Assembly (NCBI RefSeq): GCF_006539345.1
Contig: NZ_BJMV01000009.1
Coordinates: forward strand, 62,001 to 126,000
Length of the DNA: 64,000 nt
Direction of reading: 5' to 3'
From: Acetobacter peroxydans
GTDB lineage: Bacteria; Pseudomonadota; Alphaproteobacteria; Acetobacterales; Acetobacteraceae
The notes under the pieces are model-generated. The model did not search any database and was not told the DNA's origin. It worked only from the letters and a program-made list of their open reading frames with translations. Position numbers and translations under genes: made by a program. Shown piece after piece: positions 10,237-19,696 of this stretch. Each line of letters starts with the position of its first letter. Position 1 is the first letter of the stretch.

Positions 10237-10338
10237 GTAGAAATTCCTGCTCCCGTCAGTAACAGATCGCAACAATCTGGCGTAGCCCGATCCCCTGATC
10301 CGGGCGCTTGACGCCAGACCGTTCAGACGGGAGGGCCT

Positions 10339-11817
10339 ATGAGTAGTGCCAAGCCGCATAGTCTATCCGAAACAATACCGGCCGGCCTGCTGGATGGATA
10401 TCAGGTTCCCGAGTTTTTCTGCGAACTCATGAACCGCAACGGCCCAATACCGGAAGCCCTTAGTCGTGTCCGCAACCGACTTGCCGCGATGGATGTGGCG
10501 GAACTGCGCAAGCGCACGGCCTCGGCCGAAGCCCAGCTTTACAGCATGGGCATAACCTTTACGGTTTATTCCAACCGAGAAGCCATAGACCGCATCCTGC
10601 CGTTTGACGCCATACCGCGTATCATAACCGCGCAGGAGTGGTCTCATATCGAGCGCGGCGTGCAGCAGCGTATTCAGGCCCTGAACCTGTTCCTCCATGA
10701 CATCTATCACGACCGGAAAATCCTCAAGGACGGGATCATTCCCGCCGAGCTCGTACTGAACAACCCCAACTACTGCGAGGCCATGGTTGGTTTCAAGGTT
10801 CCGGGCGGTGTGTATGTGCATGTCAACGGTACGGATCTTATCCGGGATATGGATGGGCGCTTCCTTATCCTTGAAGACAATGCCCGCACGCCCTCTGGCG
10901 TTTCCTACGTTATCGAAAATCGCCACATGATGCTCAGGCTTATGCCGGATCTGGCATCTGGCCTACCTATCCGGTCAGTTGAGGAATATGGCCCCCGCCT
11001 GCATCAGACCCTGTGTGAAGTTGCGCCCGAAGGCGTTCTGAACCCGCAGGTGGTTTTGCTCTCGCCGGGTATCTACAATTCCGCCTATTTTGAGCATGTA
11101 TTTCTTTCACGCGAGATGGGCGTACCTCTTGTCGAGGGGCGTGACCTGTTTGTGGAAAACCACCGCGTGTATATGCGCACCACCATGGGACCCAGACCCG
11201 TCCACTCCATTTACCGTCGCCTGAATGACGAATTTCTCGACCCCCTCGCCTTCAACCCTGACAGCCTTCTGGGCGTACCCGGCCTGATTGACGCCTACCG
11301 GCACGGCAACGTGACGCTGGCCAATGCCCTTGGCACCGGCGTTGCGGATGACAAGGCTGTTTACGCCTATATGCCACGGATCATCCGCTATTATCTGGAT
11401 GAAGACCCCATTCTGGATAGTGTGGAAACCCATATCTGTGCTGAAGAGGAAGGGCTGGCCTACACTCTGGCTAATCTGGACAAGCTGGTTGTCAAACCCG
11501 TTGGGGAGTCCGGTGGTTATGGATTGCTCATCGGCCCGCACGCCAGCGAGGCTGAGCTGGATGAATTCCGTCAGAAACTGCAACAGGACCCGTCCAACTA
11601 CATTAGCCAGCCGGTTATCGGCCTGTCCGTAACGCCAACCCTTTGCCCCGACGGTGTTGAGGCACGGCATGTAGACCTGCGCCCCTTCGCCCTGACAGGA
11701 CGATCCGTGTGGGTGCTGCCAGGAGGGTTGTCACGCGTTGCTCTACGCAAGGGCTCACTGGTGGTTAACTCCTCCCAGGGGGGCGGCTCAAAAGATACAT
11801 GGGTCATGACATCATGA
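10339..11817 (+). CDS. Circularly permuted ATP-grasp protein (type 2)
   Basis: 492 aa protein of the circularly permuted ATP-grasp family, predicted amide- or peptide-bond-forming ligases that use ATP. Characteristic stretches are LNLFLHDIYHDRKIL, the acidic metal-binding region FLILEDNARTPSGVSYV, and the glycine-rich nucleotide loop VKPVGESGGYGLLIG (about residue 385). GGGAGG immediately precedes the ATG at 10339, fixing the start. Its 3' end overlaps the alpha-E gene by 4 bp, and the divergent operon encodes a transglutaminase-like peptidase and a metallopeptidase. Comparative work on amidoligases has noted ATP-grasp/alpha-E/transglutaminase partnerships. The product made is not known. Confidence 0.9.
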   Translation: MSSAKPHSLSETIPAGLLDGYQVPEFFCELMNRNGPIPEALSRVRNRLAAMDVAELRKRTASAEAQLYSMGITFTVYSNREAIDRILPFDAIPRIITAQEWSHIERGVQQRIQALNLFLHDIYHDRKILKDGIIPAELVLNNPNYCEAMVGFKVPGGVYVHVNGTDLIRDMDGRFLILEDNARTPSGVSYVIENRHMMLRLMPDLASGLPIRSVEEYGPRLHQTLCEVAPEGVLNPQVVLLSPGIYNSAYFEHVFLSREMGVPLVEGRDLFVENHRVYMRTTMGPRPVHSIYRRLNDEFLDPLAFNPDSLLGVPGLIDAYRHGNVTLANALGTGVADDKAVYAYMPRIIRYYLDEDPILDSVETHICAEEEGLAYTLANLDKLVVKPVGESGGYGLLIGPHASEAELDEFRQKLQQDPSNYISQPVIGLSVTPTLCPDGVEARHVDLRPFALTGRSVWVLPGGLSRVALRKGSLVVNSSQGGGSKDTWVMTS

Positions 11818-12821
11818 TGGAACTGACGCACTTTCCCCTCCTGTCACGTTATGCGGAATGTATGATGTGGCTCGCCCGCTACATGGAGCGGATGGAAAAT
11901 CTGGCCCGGCTTCTGGAAGTAACGGAAACCTTCGTGCGTGATGCCGAGGGGCAGACCGCATGGGATTCCATCGTCAGCATCAATTCAGACGAAAGCCTGT
12001 TCAGCCGCCTGCACCCTGATGCCTCAAGCGCTGATGCCGTACCTTTCTACCTAACCGAGGCCGAAAACCCCGGTTCCATTCGCTCCATGGCCCATGCCAT
12101 TCGTGAAAACGCTCGTGCGGTACGCCCTCTGGTCTCCACCGAGTTGTGGACGCACCTTAATGTTTTCACCCGCTGGCTACTGGAGCTGGATGAAACATCG
12201 GTCAAAACCAGCAGTCTGTCAGGCCTTTGCGGGCGCATACGGCAAGAATGTCAGACCCATTACGGCATAGCGGAAGGCACACTCTACCGCGATCAGGCCT
12301 GGCTGTTCTACCGACTTGGCAAACATCTCGAGCGTTGCGACCAGATTACCCGTCTGGTTGATATCCGTTACCACATGCTGCTGCCGCAAGGGGAAGCGCC
12401 AGGCTCGGCTATTGACATCACCCAGTGGACATCTGTCCTGCGCTCTGCCGCGGCCCATCATTCGTTTCGGCGCTTGCGGCCTGTTACGGTCACGCCCGCC
12501 AACATTGTAGGCTTTCTTCTCAAAAACGAAGGCTTTCCCCGCTCCCTGTCTGCCAACCTGCGGCAAATTGACGATGTGCTGAGCCTGTTGGCCAATCATG
12601 CCGGACTGTACGGCCTATGCGCCCCCCTTCAGGAATGTCTGGACGAGCTGCGCACGACATTAAGCGACCAGACGGCCGGTGATATCATCCTGCGCGGGTT
12701 GCATGATTACATGGACTGGATACAGACCCGGCTGGCCAGCACACAGAACGCCATTGCCGATACGTTTTGGCCTAGCATCCCCACAGCTATCAGTCAGGCA
12801 ACTCTGCAGGCGCAGGAGTAG
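11814..12821 (+). CDS. Alpha-E domain protein (DUF403)
   Basis: 335 aa, almost wholly alpha-helical by inspection, opening with LLSRYAECMMWLARYMERMENLARLLEV, which is the family signature (given here in pieces: SRYAECMMW, LARYMERMEN). Alpha-E proteins accompany circularly permuted ATP-grasp ligases and are thought to assist amide-bond formation; no enzymatic activity has been assigned. The ATG at 11814 overlaps the TGA of the ATP-grasp gene (ATGA), implying coupled translation; an ATG at 11799 is also in frame but would lengthen the protein beyond the family start. A strong hairpin terminator follows 44 bp after the stop. Confidence 0.9.
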   Translation: MMELTHFPLLSRYAECMMWLARYMERMENLARLLEVTETFVRDAEGQTAWDSIVSINSDESLFSRLHPDASSADAVPFYLTEAENPGSIRSMAHAIRENARAVRPLVSTELWTHLNVFTRWLLELDETSVKTSSLSGLCGRIRQECQTHYGIAEGTLYRDQAWLFYRLGKHLERCDQITRLVDIRYHMLLPQGEAPGSAIDITQWTSVLRSAAAHHSFRRLRPVTVTPANIVGFLLKNEGFPRSLSANLRQIDDVLSLLANHAGLYGLCAPLQECLDELRTTLSDQTAGDIILRGLHDYMDWIQTRLASTQNAIADTFWPSIPTAISQATLQAQE

Positions 12822-12864
12822 GAAACTTAAGTCCTCAAATCGGATCGTTCTTAGATAGAGCTCA

Positions 12865-12906
12865 ATAACAAAATGCCCCGGCCTTTCGACCGGGGCATTT
12901 CGTTAT
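12865..12906. terminator. Bidirectional hairpin terminator between alpha-E and cyd operons
   Basis: AAATGCCCCGG (12871-12881) and CCGGGGCATTT (12890-12900) form an 11-bp perfect stem with an eight-base loop. ATAAC/GTTAT flanks extend it after a single mismatch. The minus-strand transcript has a U-rich tail (ATTTTGTT), so it can end the long cyd operon. It also lies just after the alpha-E gene. The adjoining 12907-13126 stretch is AT-richer than its surroundings and holds no gene that I can support. Confidence 0.75.
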
Positions 12907-13126
12907 GAGGCATGTAAAAGTCTGATGTCAGCCAGAAACCTTTTACAAGACGCAAGATACCATGCGCCAAATAAAAGTCAACTAAAAATATCGACTTTCA
13001 CAAGTAAAAATGAGACAAGTTTTACCTTACGGAAAAAGCTTTCTGCAAATGGACCAAGCCGCAAGATAAAATGTCAGGTAAAGGAAGGGGATGAAAATGA
13101 TAATACCTTCAAGATCACCCAACATG

Positions 13127-13321
13127 TTACACCTCACCTTCTTGAGTATTGTCAGTCTGGGCATCGAACAGAATAGCCCCGGCCCCAGAGATCAGAACGA
13201 TCATGACCGTCCCGACGACCCATGCGAAGTACCAAGGCCCCTGATCTCCGACGAAAACCGCAAACAGCAGAGCCACGACAAGAGCCAGTCCCAAACCTGC
13301 AATTCGTAAAAGTGTTGTCAT
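13127..13321 (-). CDS. cydX: CydX-like bd-oxidase small subunit with an extra N-terminal helix
   Basis: 64 aa membrane peptide directly after cydB. Residues 30-52 begin WYFAWVVGTV and closely resemble the core of E. coli CydX (WYFAWILGT...), the third subunit that stabilises the haems of cytochrome bd. CydX is usually about 37 aa with one helix. Here an additional hydrophobic helix (about residues 4-24) precedes the CydX part, giving two predicted helices. No alternative start codon lies next to the CydX-like core, so the long form is likely the real product. Gap to cydB is 13 bp. The assignment rests on motif and position. Confidence 0.78.
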   Translation of the reverse strand: MTTLLRIAGLGLALVVALLFAVFVGDQGPWYFAWVVGTVMIVLISGAGAILFDAQTDNTQEGEV

Positions 13322-13334
13322 TGCAGTTCCTCCC

Positions 13335-14471
13335 TCAGTAGCTATGCGTGTCGTTGATAATATTTTCCGGACGTACCTTGCCCCCCATGACGTAGTAGCA
13401 CCACGCCGTGTAGCAGAGGATGAGCGGCACGAAGATCAGCGCAACGACCAACATGCAGATAAGCCCATACTGACTTGCGGAGCTGTTCCAGATGGTCAGG
13501 CTCTGGTCGGGGTTGGTGCTGGACGGCATGAAGAACGGGAACATGGCGGCGCCAACTGTTCCAATCGTGCCAACCCATGAGCCAACGCCGGTCCACCAAG
13601 CCAGATACGGCCGGCTGGCCGACACAAACACGGCGCCCGCAACCATGGAGAAGAGCCCCAGCACAGGCAGCAGCCACAGGACAGGGTGTGCCACGTAGTT
13701 GTGCAGCCAAGCCCCAGCTTCCATGCTCACATGCTGACCCTGCATCGGGTTGGCGGGCATACCAGGCTGCCCTTCCAGCAGCACGAAGCCGCGCACATGA
13801 CGGATCCAAAGACCACCGATGGCGAAAAGAGCGGCCCCCACCAGCGCGCCAGTCCGGGCATAGCCCTGCGCACGCGAGTAAATCGGATTTTCAGACCGCA
13901 TCATCAGCATGACGCCGCCCTGAAACACGCTCAGGCTTACAGCCATCAGGCCGCAAAGAATGGCAAAGGGATTAAGCAGGTAGCTCAAAAAGGAACTGTC
14001 CTGATAATATTGGCCGTTCCACGCGAAGTGGTAGCCAACGCCCTGCAGGATGTTGCCGAAAGCAGCGCCATAAACAAACATGGGCAGGAAGCCGGACGCC
14101 AGAAAAGCCCAGTCCCAGCTTGCACGCCACGTGCTCGCATCGACCTTGGAGCGATATTCAAACGCCACCGGGCGCAGGATCATGCTGAACAGCAGCAGGA
14201 TCATCACCACATAAAACACTGAAAAGGACGTGGCATAGAGCGTCGGGAATGCAGCGAAAATCGCGCCACCACCCAAAATGAACCACACCTGATTACCATC
14301 CCAGTGCGGGCCAATGATATTCAGCGCGGTCCGGCGCTCGGCATCGTTCCGCCCGACAAAGCGCAGGAGCGTGCCAACCCCCATGTCCATACCGACCATC
14401 AGCCCAAGCCCGATCAGCAAGACGCACAGAAGGCCGGCCCAGACAAGTTTAAGAACTGTATAGAGATCCAT
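13335..14471 (-). CDS. cydB: Cytochrome bd ubiquinol oxidase subunit II
   Basis: 378 aa from ATG 14471, against 379 in E. coli. The N-terminus reads MDGMGV-type sequence (MVGMDMGVGTLLRF) followed by GRNDAERR and PHWDGNQVW, all CydB hallmarks, and about eight hydrophobic helices follow. It forms the membrane heterodimer with CydA that reduces O2 with quinol electrons without pumping protons. The annotated frame could start eight codons earlier, but homology and an AAGAAG ribosome site favour 14471. It follows cydA by about 60 bp and precedes the CydX-like gene in one operon. Confidence 0.96.
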   Translation of the reverse strand: MDLYTVLKLVWAGLLCVLLIGLGLMVGMDMGVGTLLRFVGRNDAERRTALNIIGPHWDGNQVWFILGGGAIFAAFPTLYATSFSVFYVVMILLLFSMILRPVAFEYRSKVDASTWRASWDWAFLASGFLPMFVYGAAFGNILQGVGYHFAWNGQYYQDSSFLSYLLNPFAILCGLMAVSLSVFQGGVMLMMRSENPIYSRAQGYARTGALVGAALFAIGGLWIRHVRGFVLLEGQPGMPANPMQGQHVSMEAGAWLHNYVAHPVLWLLPVLGLFSMVAGAVFVSASRPYLAWWTGVGSWVGTIGTVGAAMFPFFMPSSTNPDQSLTIWNSSASQYGLICMLVVALIFVPLILCYTAWCYYVMGGKVRPENIINDTHSY

Positions 14472-14534
14472 GATACTTCTTCTTTCCCCAACCATGCGGC
14501 GGATCTGAAATCCGCCGCGCTGTTGCTGCTCTGG

Positions 14535-16130
14535 TTAATGCGCGATGACCGAGAGCGAGGGTGTGCCGTTTTCCGGGTCATGTTCACCATGACTTTCCGG
14601 GCCGAGCCGCGCGAACTTGAACATCAGGTAGAGCTCTGCCGCGATGAAGATGCTGTAAAGCAGAGTAAAGCCACCCAGCGAGAACAGCATGTACCCCACA
14701 CCGTGCGTTGAGGCAGACATGAAGGTCGGCAGGCGCTCGAACACGGTCCAGGGCTGACGACCAGCTTCAGCCGTAATCCAGCCGAACTCGGTTGCAAGCA
14801 CCGGCAGCGGGATGGACCACATGCACAGCTTGAGGAACAGGGGGAAGCGTTCAAGCTGCTTTTTCAGGCTCAGATAAGCCGCCACTGCAAAGATCACGAA
14901 GAAATACAGCGACAGGAACACCATCAGCCTGAAAGACCAGAACGTCACAAACACGTTGGGCAGGATATCGGGCTTGGTCTGCTCCACTACGTTGTGCAGC
15001 TCCTCGTCCGTAATGGCAGAAACGTCCTGATTGGGGGCATGACGGGTGGCAAGGAAACCGTAGCCCATGTCCTTTTCATGCGCCTGGAATATGGCCAGAT
15101 CCTCAGCCATATGGGTCTCGCTGTAGCGCTTGAGAGCCGCAACTGCCGTAATGCCGGATTCAATGCGCGGGCCGGCCTGCTCTTCCAGCTCATGCATACC
15201 GGTGATCGGCGTGCTGAAGCTGTGCGTGACCAGAGGCGTCAGAACATAAGGAACGCCGATCTCGAAATAGCTTTCCTGCTTTGCATCGTCCGGCAGGGCT
15301 GCCACGATCCAGGGCTCATACGGCGGCTTGCTGGTATGCCACAGGCCTTCCATGGCTGCGATCTTTGTCGGCTGGTGCTCGTAGTCCATCCGGCCCAGAA
15401 CGTCGCCCAAGGTAATGACCGCGACGGTAGAGATGATGCCGAAAATAGCCGCCATGCGGAAGGAACGCGCGGCAAACTGCCGATGCTCATGCCGCAGCAG
15501 GTAAAAGGCACTGATGCCCATGACCAGGAGTGACGCCGTGACGTAACCCGCAACCGAGGTATGTACGAACTTGGCCTGAGCGTCCGGATTGAACACTACG
15601 CGGATGAAACTGTCGAAAGTCATCCGCATGGTTTCGGGATCAAAATGCGCGCCGTCCGGCACGTTCATGCTGGCGTTTGCGACCAGAATCCACAAAGCAG
15701 ACAGGTTGGAGCCCAGCGCGACGAGATATGTCACAGCCAGATGCGCCGGCCGGCTCAGCCTGTCCCATCCGAAGAACATGATCCCCACGAAGGTGGATTC
15801 CATGAAGAAGGCCATCAGACCTTCAATCGCCAGCGGCGTGCCGAACATATCGCCGAAAAAGCGCGAATACATCGACCAGTTGGTACCGAACTCGAACTCC
15901 ATGGTCAGTCCGGTGGCAACACCCAGCGCAAAGTTAATGCCAAAGAGCTTGCCCCAGAACAGGACCATGTCCTTGTAGATCTGCTTGCCGGTGACGACGT
16001 AGACCGTCTCCATCGCGGCAAGCATGAAAGTCAGCCCCAGTGTCAGGGGCACGAACATGAAGTGGTAGAGGGCCGTTAGCGCAAACTGGAAGCGCGAAAG
16101 GTCAACCACGGAGGGGTTTATCAAATCCAT
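14535..16130 (-). CDS. cydA: Cytochrome bd ubiquinol oxidase subunit I
   Basis: 531 aa haem-bearing subunit. H23 in TALYHFMF corresponds to the haem d-region ligand H19 of E. coli, and the histidine in KFVHTSVAGYVT to H186, the haem b558 ligand. GRQPW, which contributes to the quinol site and haem region, is present near residue 450. The stretch between KIAAMEGLW and the later helices is long, with PYVLTPLV and KDMGYGF segments matching the long Q-loop of the E. coli type rather than the short cyanide-insensitive type. It sits in cydDCAB-X order, so assembly factors and oxidase are co-expressed. Confidence 0.96.
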   Translation of the reverse strand: MDLINPSVVDLSRFQFALTALYHFMFVPLTLGLTFMLAAMETVYVVTGKQIYKDMVLFWGKLFGINFALGVATGLTMEFEFGTNWSMYSRFFGDMFGTPLAIEGLMAFFMESTFVGIMFFGWDRLSRPAHLAVTYLVALGSNLSALWILVANASMNVPDGAHFDPETMRMTFDSFIRVVFNPDAQAKFVHTSVAGYVTASLLVMGISAFYLLRHEHRQFAARSFRMAAIFGIISTVAVITLGDVLGRMDYEHQPTKIAAMEGLWHTSKPPYEPWIVAALPDDAKQESYFEIGVPYVLTPLVTHSFSTPITGMHELEEQAGPRIESGITAVAALKRYSETHMAEDLAIFQAHEKDMGYGFLATRHAPNQDVSAITDEELHNVVEQTKPDILPNVFVTFWSFRLMVFLSLYFFVIFAVAAYLSLKKQLERFPLFLKLCMWSIPLPVLATEFGWITAEAGRQPWTVFERLPTFMSASTHGVGYMLFSLGGFTLLYSIFIAAELYLMFKFARLGPESHGEHDPENGTPSLSVIAH

Positions 16131-16181
16131 TTTTCAAGACCTTGCAATACGAGAAAACCTGCTTTTTTTTCATTCAGTTTT

Positions 16182-17918
16182 TCATGTCTTTTCCCCTTCG
16201 GGCCACAATCGCCCTCCTTCAAGGCGCACGACCCGGTCCATGAAAGGCAGCACACTTTTCCTGTGACTGATGCACAGGATGGTCGTCCGGGGGCAGGCAG
16301 CGAGCAGGGCCTTCATCAGGGCCTGCTCGGTAGCGTCGTCCAGCCCTTCGGTTGGCTCATCCAGAACCAGCCACGGCGTGCGGCGCAGGAGCGCTTGTGC
16401 AATGGAGAGCCTGCGGGCCTGTCCGCCGGACAACCTCAGCCCCTCATTACCCACGAGCGTATCCAGCCCCTCCGGAAGTGCTACTACAAACGAAGTAAGC
16501 TGCACAATCCGCAGGGCCTCATTCATATCCGCCTCACTCGCCTGCGGAGCTGCCAGAAGCAGATTGTCACGCAGGGTAGCGGTAAACAGGTGAAAATCCT
16601 GCGAGGCGACACTGATCAGAGATGAAAGAGTTTCCGCATCGGTCGCACTGACATTCACGCCACCGAAAACGATACTTCCACCCTGCACAGGCCAGAAATT
16701 GAACAGCAGGGAAATAAGGCTGCTCTTGCCTGCGCCTGAGGGACCAATAATGCCCAGCTTTTCACCCTGCCTGACCATAAGGTTCGCATGATCAAGCACA
16801 TAGGCACCCGTATTCGGATAGCTGAAACACAGGTCATGTATTTCAAGGTCGTACGGAGCGACAGGCACGACCGGAGCCGAAGCAGCCTTGGCACCCTCAT
16901 CCGCCCCACAGGCAACAAGACGCGCTGCACTGAGCTGGGTACGGGCGGACGCCACACAGGCTCCCGGCACGGCTACCAGCACATCAAACGCCGCCAGATT
17001 ACCCAGAACCAACATCGGCACTTCCGGCCCGGTCAGTTGCCCCGCATGAAACGCCTGCAAGGCAACGCCCAGAATAGCCAGAGCCGTGCAGAACATCAGC
17101 AGCGTAACAAAGCTACCCGCCAGACCTTCCCGCGTGGCAATGCGTCGATGCGCCCGTGTCAGCGCGGCCTGAGATGCGCCCAGCGTCGCAAGCTGTCGGG
17201 CCATCGTTCCAAGCACCAGCCACTCGCCCAACCCCTGCAAGGTATCCGCGAGCTCTGTCTGCAACGCCGTATGGCTTTCCACCGAACGCTGCATCAGCCC
17301 ATACACAGGCCGTGCGACCAAAGCCCACACACCTATGCTCGCCAATCCAAGACCGAGCGCCAGCACACCCGCGGCCAGCGGCAGAAGGCAGAGAAAAACC
17401 CCCACAAAGAACAGGCCACACAACAGGGCTCGCCAGCAGGGCACCCCCACGTCCGTGTACCAAGCCGCCGCTCTATCCGTATCACTCACAAAGCGGCTCA
17501 GAACGTCACCGCCGCGCACGGATACGAGCCCAGCCGGCGCAAGCGGCGCCAGACGGGCGTACAGCCAGGAGCGAAGTCTGCCGGTCAGCCGCAGGGCGGT
17601 ATCGTGCGTGCTCACCCGTTCGAGATAACGGGCAAGAATACGGACGGTCGCAAAAAACCGCACGGCTGTCGCAGGAAGCAGAATATTGAAGCTCTGCGCC
17701 GCAACAGTCCCTGCAAGCCCCGCTGTAGCGGCCCCAGCCAGAAGCCAACCCGACAACGTCAGCAGCCCAAAATTAGCAAGAGCCCCCACGCAGGCAAGAA
17801 CCACGCCCAGCAGCATATGCCACCGAACCGGCCTAAAAACATGCAGCCCCATGCCATTCGGCATGAACAACGCCCGCACCCCGGTGCCAGAATGAGAAAC
17901 TGTACTCATGGTTTTCAT
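16182..17918 (-). CDS. cydC: Thiol exporter ABC subunit CydC
   Basis: 578 aa half-transporter: an N-terminal six-helix membrane domain (about 1-320) and a C-terminal ATPase with Walker A GPSGAGKSS, signature LSGGQARRLS and Walker B VLDEPTEGLD. CydC pairs with CydD to export cysteine and glutathione to the periplasm, needed for cytochrome bd assembly. The start overlaps the cydD stop by 4 bp (17915-17918), so the two halves are translationally coupled. About 50 bp separate it from cydA. Subunit order (D then C) and position beside cydAB decide the name over generic lipid-A or multidrug exporters. Confidence 0.93.
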   Translation of the reverse strand: MKTMSTVSHSGTGVRALFMPNGMGLHVFRPVRWHMLLGVVLACVGALANFGLLTLSGWLLAGAATAGLAGTVAAQSFNILLPATAVRFFATVRILARYLERVSTHDTALRLTGRLRSWLYARLAPLAPAGLVSVRGGDVLSRFVSDTDRAAAWYTDVGVPCWRALLCGLFFVGVFLCLLPLAAGVLALGLGLASIGVWALVARPVYGLMQRSVESHTALQTELADTLQGLGEWLVLGTMARQLATLGASQAALTRAHRRIATREGLAGSFVTLLMFCTALAILGVALQAFHAGQLTGPEVPMLVLGNLAAFDVLVAVPGACVASARTQLSAARLVACGADEGAKAASAPVVPVAPYDLEIHDLCFSYPNTGAYVLDHANLMVRQGEKLGIIGPSGAGKSSLISLLFNFWPVQGGSIVFGGVNVSATDAETLSSLISVASQDFHLFTATLRDNLLLAAPQASEADMNEALRIVQLTSFVVALPEGLDTLVGNEGLRLSGGQARRLSIAQALLRRTPWLVLDEPTEGLDDATEQALMKALLAACPRTTILCISHRKSVLPFMDRVVRLEGGRLWPEGEKT

Positions 17919-19657
17919 GCCGGACAGACCTCCTTCTCCCCGGCAGGCTGGGCCAGACTATCGCCGGGCACGGCCCGTACCATCACCTGACCATCTGCAA
18001 TATCCAGAACCTGATCCGCGCAGGCGACAAGCTCTGCCTTGTGCGTCGCAGCGATCACAATCCGCCCTGCCACACATTGCCGAATAGCCGAGGCGATGCG
18101 CCGGGCGCTGGCCGGGTCCAGATCCGCCGTGGGCTCGTCAAGCACCAGAACATCAGGCTTGCGCAGCAGCGCACGTGCCAGTGCCAGACGCCGCACCTGC
18201 CCTTTGGACAAGCGGGAACCCCGCTCTCCCACAACGGTCGAAAAACCTTCTGGGAGAGACTCTATAAACTCCAGGGCATCCGCCATGTGAGCTGCCTCAC
18301 GCATAGCCTCGAGCGATGCGTGAGGCAGCCCCATGCGCAGGTTATCCGCCACGGTTCCATAAACAAGCTGCGGCCGTTGCGGTACGTAAGCCATGCACAC
18401 GTCGCTCCGCAACGCAGGCAGGTCATGGGCATCCAACACGCAGAACCTTCCTGCGCTCGGCGGCAGAAGCCCGAGGATTACCGACAACAGAGTACTCTTT
18501 CCCGCACCACTCTCGCCGGAAAGGACACTAAACTGGCCACGCCTGAACGTGCAGTTCACGTCATGCAGCACCGTGGCAGAAGCCTCGTACTCGGCGCCAA
18601 CATGTTCACACCGCAGGGATTCAACCACCGTACCTGCATGGTCACCAGCCGTTACCTCTTCCGCATCGAGAGCAATCGCAAGTTCAGGCAAAGCCTGTAG
18701 CTTGGCAATCTGTTCAAGTGCGGCCATTGCATTCTGCCGCGCGTGGTAACTGGCTGAAAAGTTACGCAACGGCGCAAAATATTCGGGAGCCAGAAGCAAA
18801 ACCAGAAACGCACTGCGAAATTCAGCCGTACCGGCCAGTAGGCGACTACCGAACACGACCGCGACGAGCGCAATGGAAAGCGAGGCAAAAAACTCCAACG
18901 AAGCCGAAGTCAAAAAGGCGATTTTCATCACCGACAGTGTGGCGCGTCGGTGAGCATCGCCCAACACGCCTATCCTCTCCAGACTTCCAGCGGTACGCCC
19001 GAACACCCGCAAGGTTTTCAGCCCCCGCAGCGCATCGAGAAAACTACCAGCCAGCGTACTGAGGTAACCCCACTGCCGATCCATCGCCTTTTGCGCGCTA
19101 TAGCCGACAAATACCATGCACATGGGCACCAATGGTCCCGTGCAGGCCAGAATAACAAAGCTCCAGCCATCCACACCGCACACAACTGCCAGTATCAACA
19201 GCGGCAGCATAACCATCATGGCGGCACTCGGCACATACCGGGCGAAAAACGGCTCAAGAGCCTCCACGCCTTCATCCACCACACTCAGAACCTGTCCGGC
19301 AGGCAGGCGCACACAGGCTACAGGCCCAGCCTTGGCAAGATGCCGCAACAGCGCGTTGCGGACCGATGCCACAACCTGCAACCCTGCTTCTGTTCCTGCC
19401 ATATCGGATGCGAAGCGCGCTCCGATACATCCCAGCAGGCACGCTCCAAAAAGCACCAGCAAACCGCGCTCAGCCCAGAGGGACTGACCGCGGAAAACCG
19501 TATCATCAACCACATGCGCCAGCACCACGAACTGCCCGACCAGACAGGCTGCGGACACAGCGCCACACCCCACAGACGCAACCAGCCAGCCACGTGCCGT
19601 GCGCGCCAGCGCCGCCACCTGTCCTCTGCCTTTGCCTGTGTTGCTTGCGCTACTCAT
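17915..19657 (-). CDS. cydD: Thiol exporter ABC subunit CydD
   Basis: 580 aa half-transporter and first gene of the cyd operon. Six N-terminal helices contain ARFASDMAGTEAG, typical of CydD; the ATPase carries Walker A GESGAGKST, signature LSKGQVRRLA (the serine-lysine variant is normal here) and Walker B VLDEPTADLD. With CydC it exports cysteine/glutathione. It starts at ATG 19657 without a strong SD. An 18-bp palindrome lies 21 bp upstream, and the gene is divergent from the Tat-exported ABM protein, so regulation of the oxidase operon may act there. Confidence 0.93.
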   Translation of the reverse strand: MSSASNTGKGRGQVAALARTARGWLVASVGCGAVSAACLVGQFVVLAHVVDDTVFRGQSLWAERGLLVLFGACLLGCIGARFASDMAGTEAGLQVVASVRNALLRHLAKAGPVACVRLPAGQVLSVVDEGVEALEPFFARYVPSAAMMVMLPLLILAVVCGVDGWSFVILACTGPLVPMCMVFVGYSAQKAMDRQWGYLSTLAGSFLDALRGLKTLRVFGRTAGSLERIGVLGDAHRRATLSVMKIAFLTSASLEFFASLSIALVAVVFGSRLLAGTAEFRSAFLVLLLAPEYFAPLRNFSASYHARQNAMAALEQIAKLQALPELAIALDAEEVTAGDHAGTVVESLRCEHVGAEYEASATVLHDVNCTFRRGQFSVLSGESGAGKSTLLSVILGLLPPSAGRFCVLDAHDLPALRSDVCMAYVPQRPQLVYGTVADNLRMGLPHASLEAMREAAHMADALEFIESLPEGFSTVVGERGSRLSKGQVRRLALARALLRKPDVLVLDEPTADLDPASARRIASAIRQCVAGRIVIAATHKAELVACADQVLDIADGQVMVRAVPGDSLAQPAGEKEVCPA

Positions 19658-19678
19658 AGTTACATTTCTGACGTAAGT

Positions 19679-19696
19679 GTTAATTACGGAATTAAC
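19679..19696. promoter_or_regulatory. Palindrome upstream of cydD
   Basis: GTTAATT and AATTAAC form a perfect seven-base inverted repeat around a four-base spacer (19679-19696), 21 bp before the cydD start in the cydD/ABM-protein divergent region. The symmetry and position suit a dimeric repressor or activator site. It does not match the FNR consensus, and the protein that binds it is unknown. Confidence 0.4.

Noticed and set aside
12925-13176. 83-codon open frame after the alpha-E gene
   Set aside because: Lys/Ser-rich random-looking sequence overlapping the CydX-like gene in antisense, no SD.
14535-16130. Cyanide-insensitive (CIO-type) oxidase
   Set aside because: The Q-loop is long as in E. 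coli CydA, and cydDC and a CydX-like peptide are linked.
16788-17990. 400-codon plus-strand open frame
   Set aside because: Antisense to cydC; Arg/Gln/His-rich, no domain.
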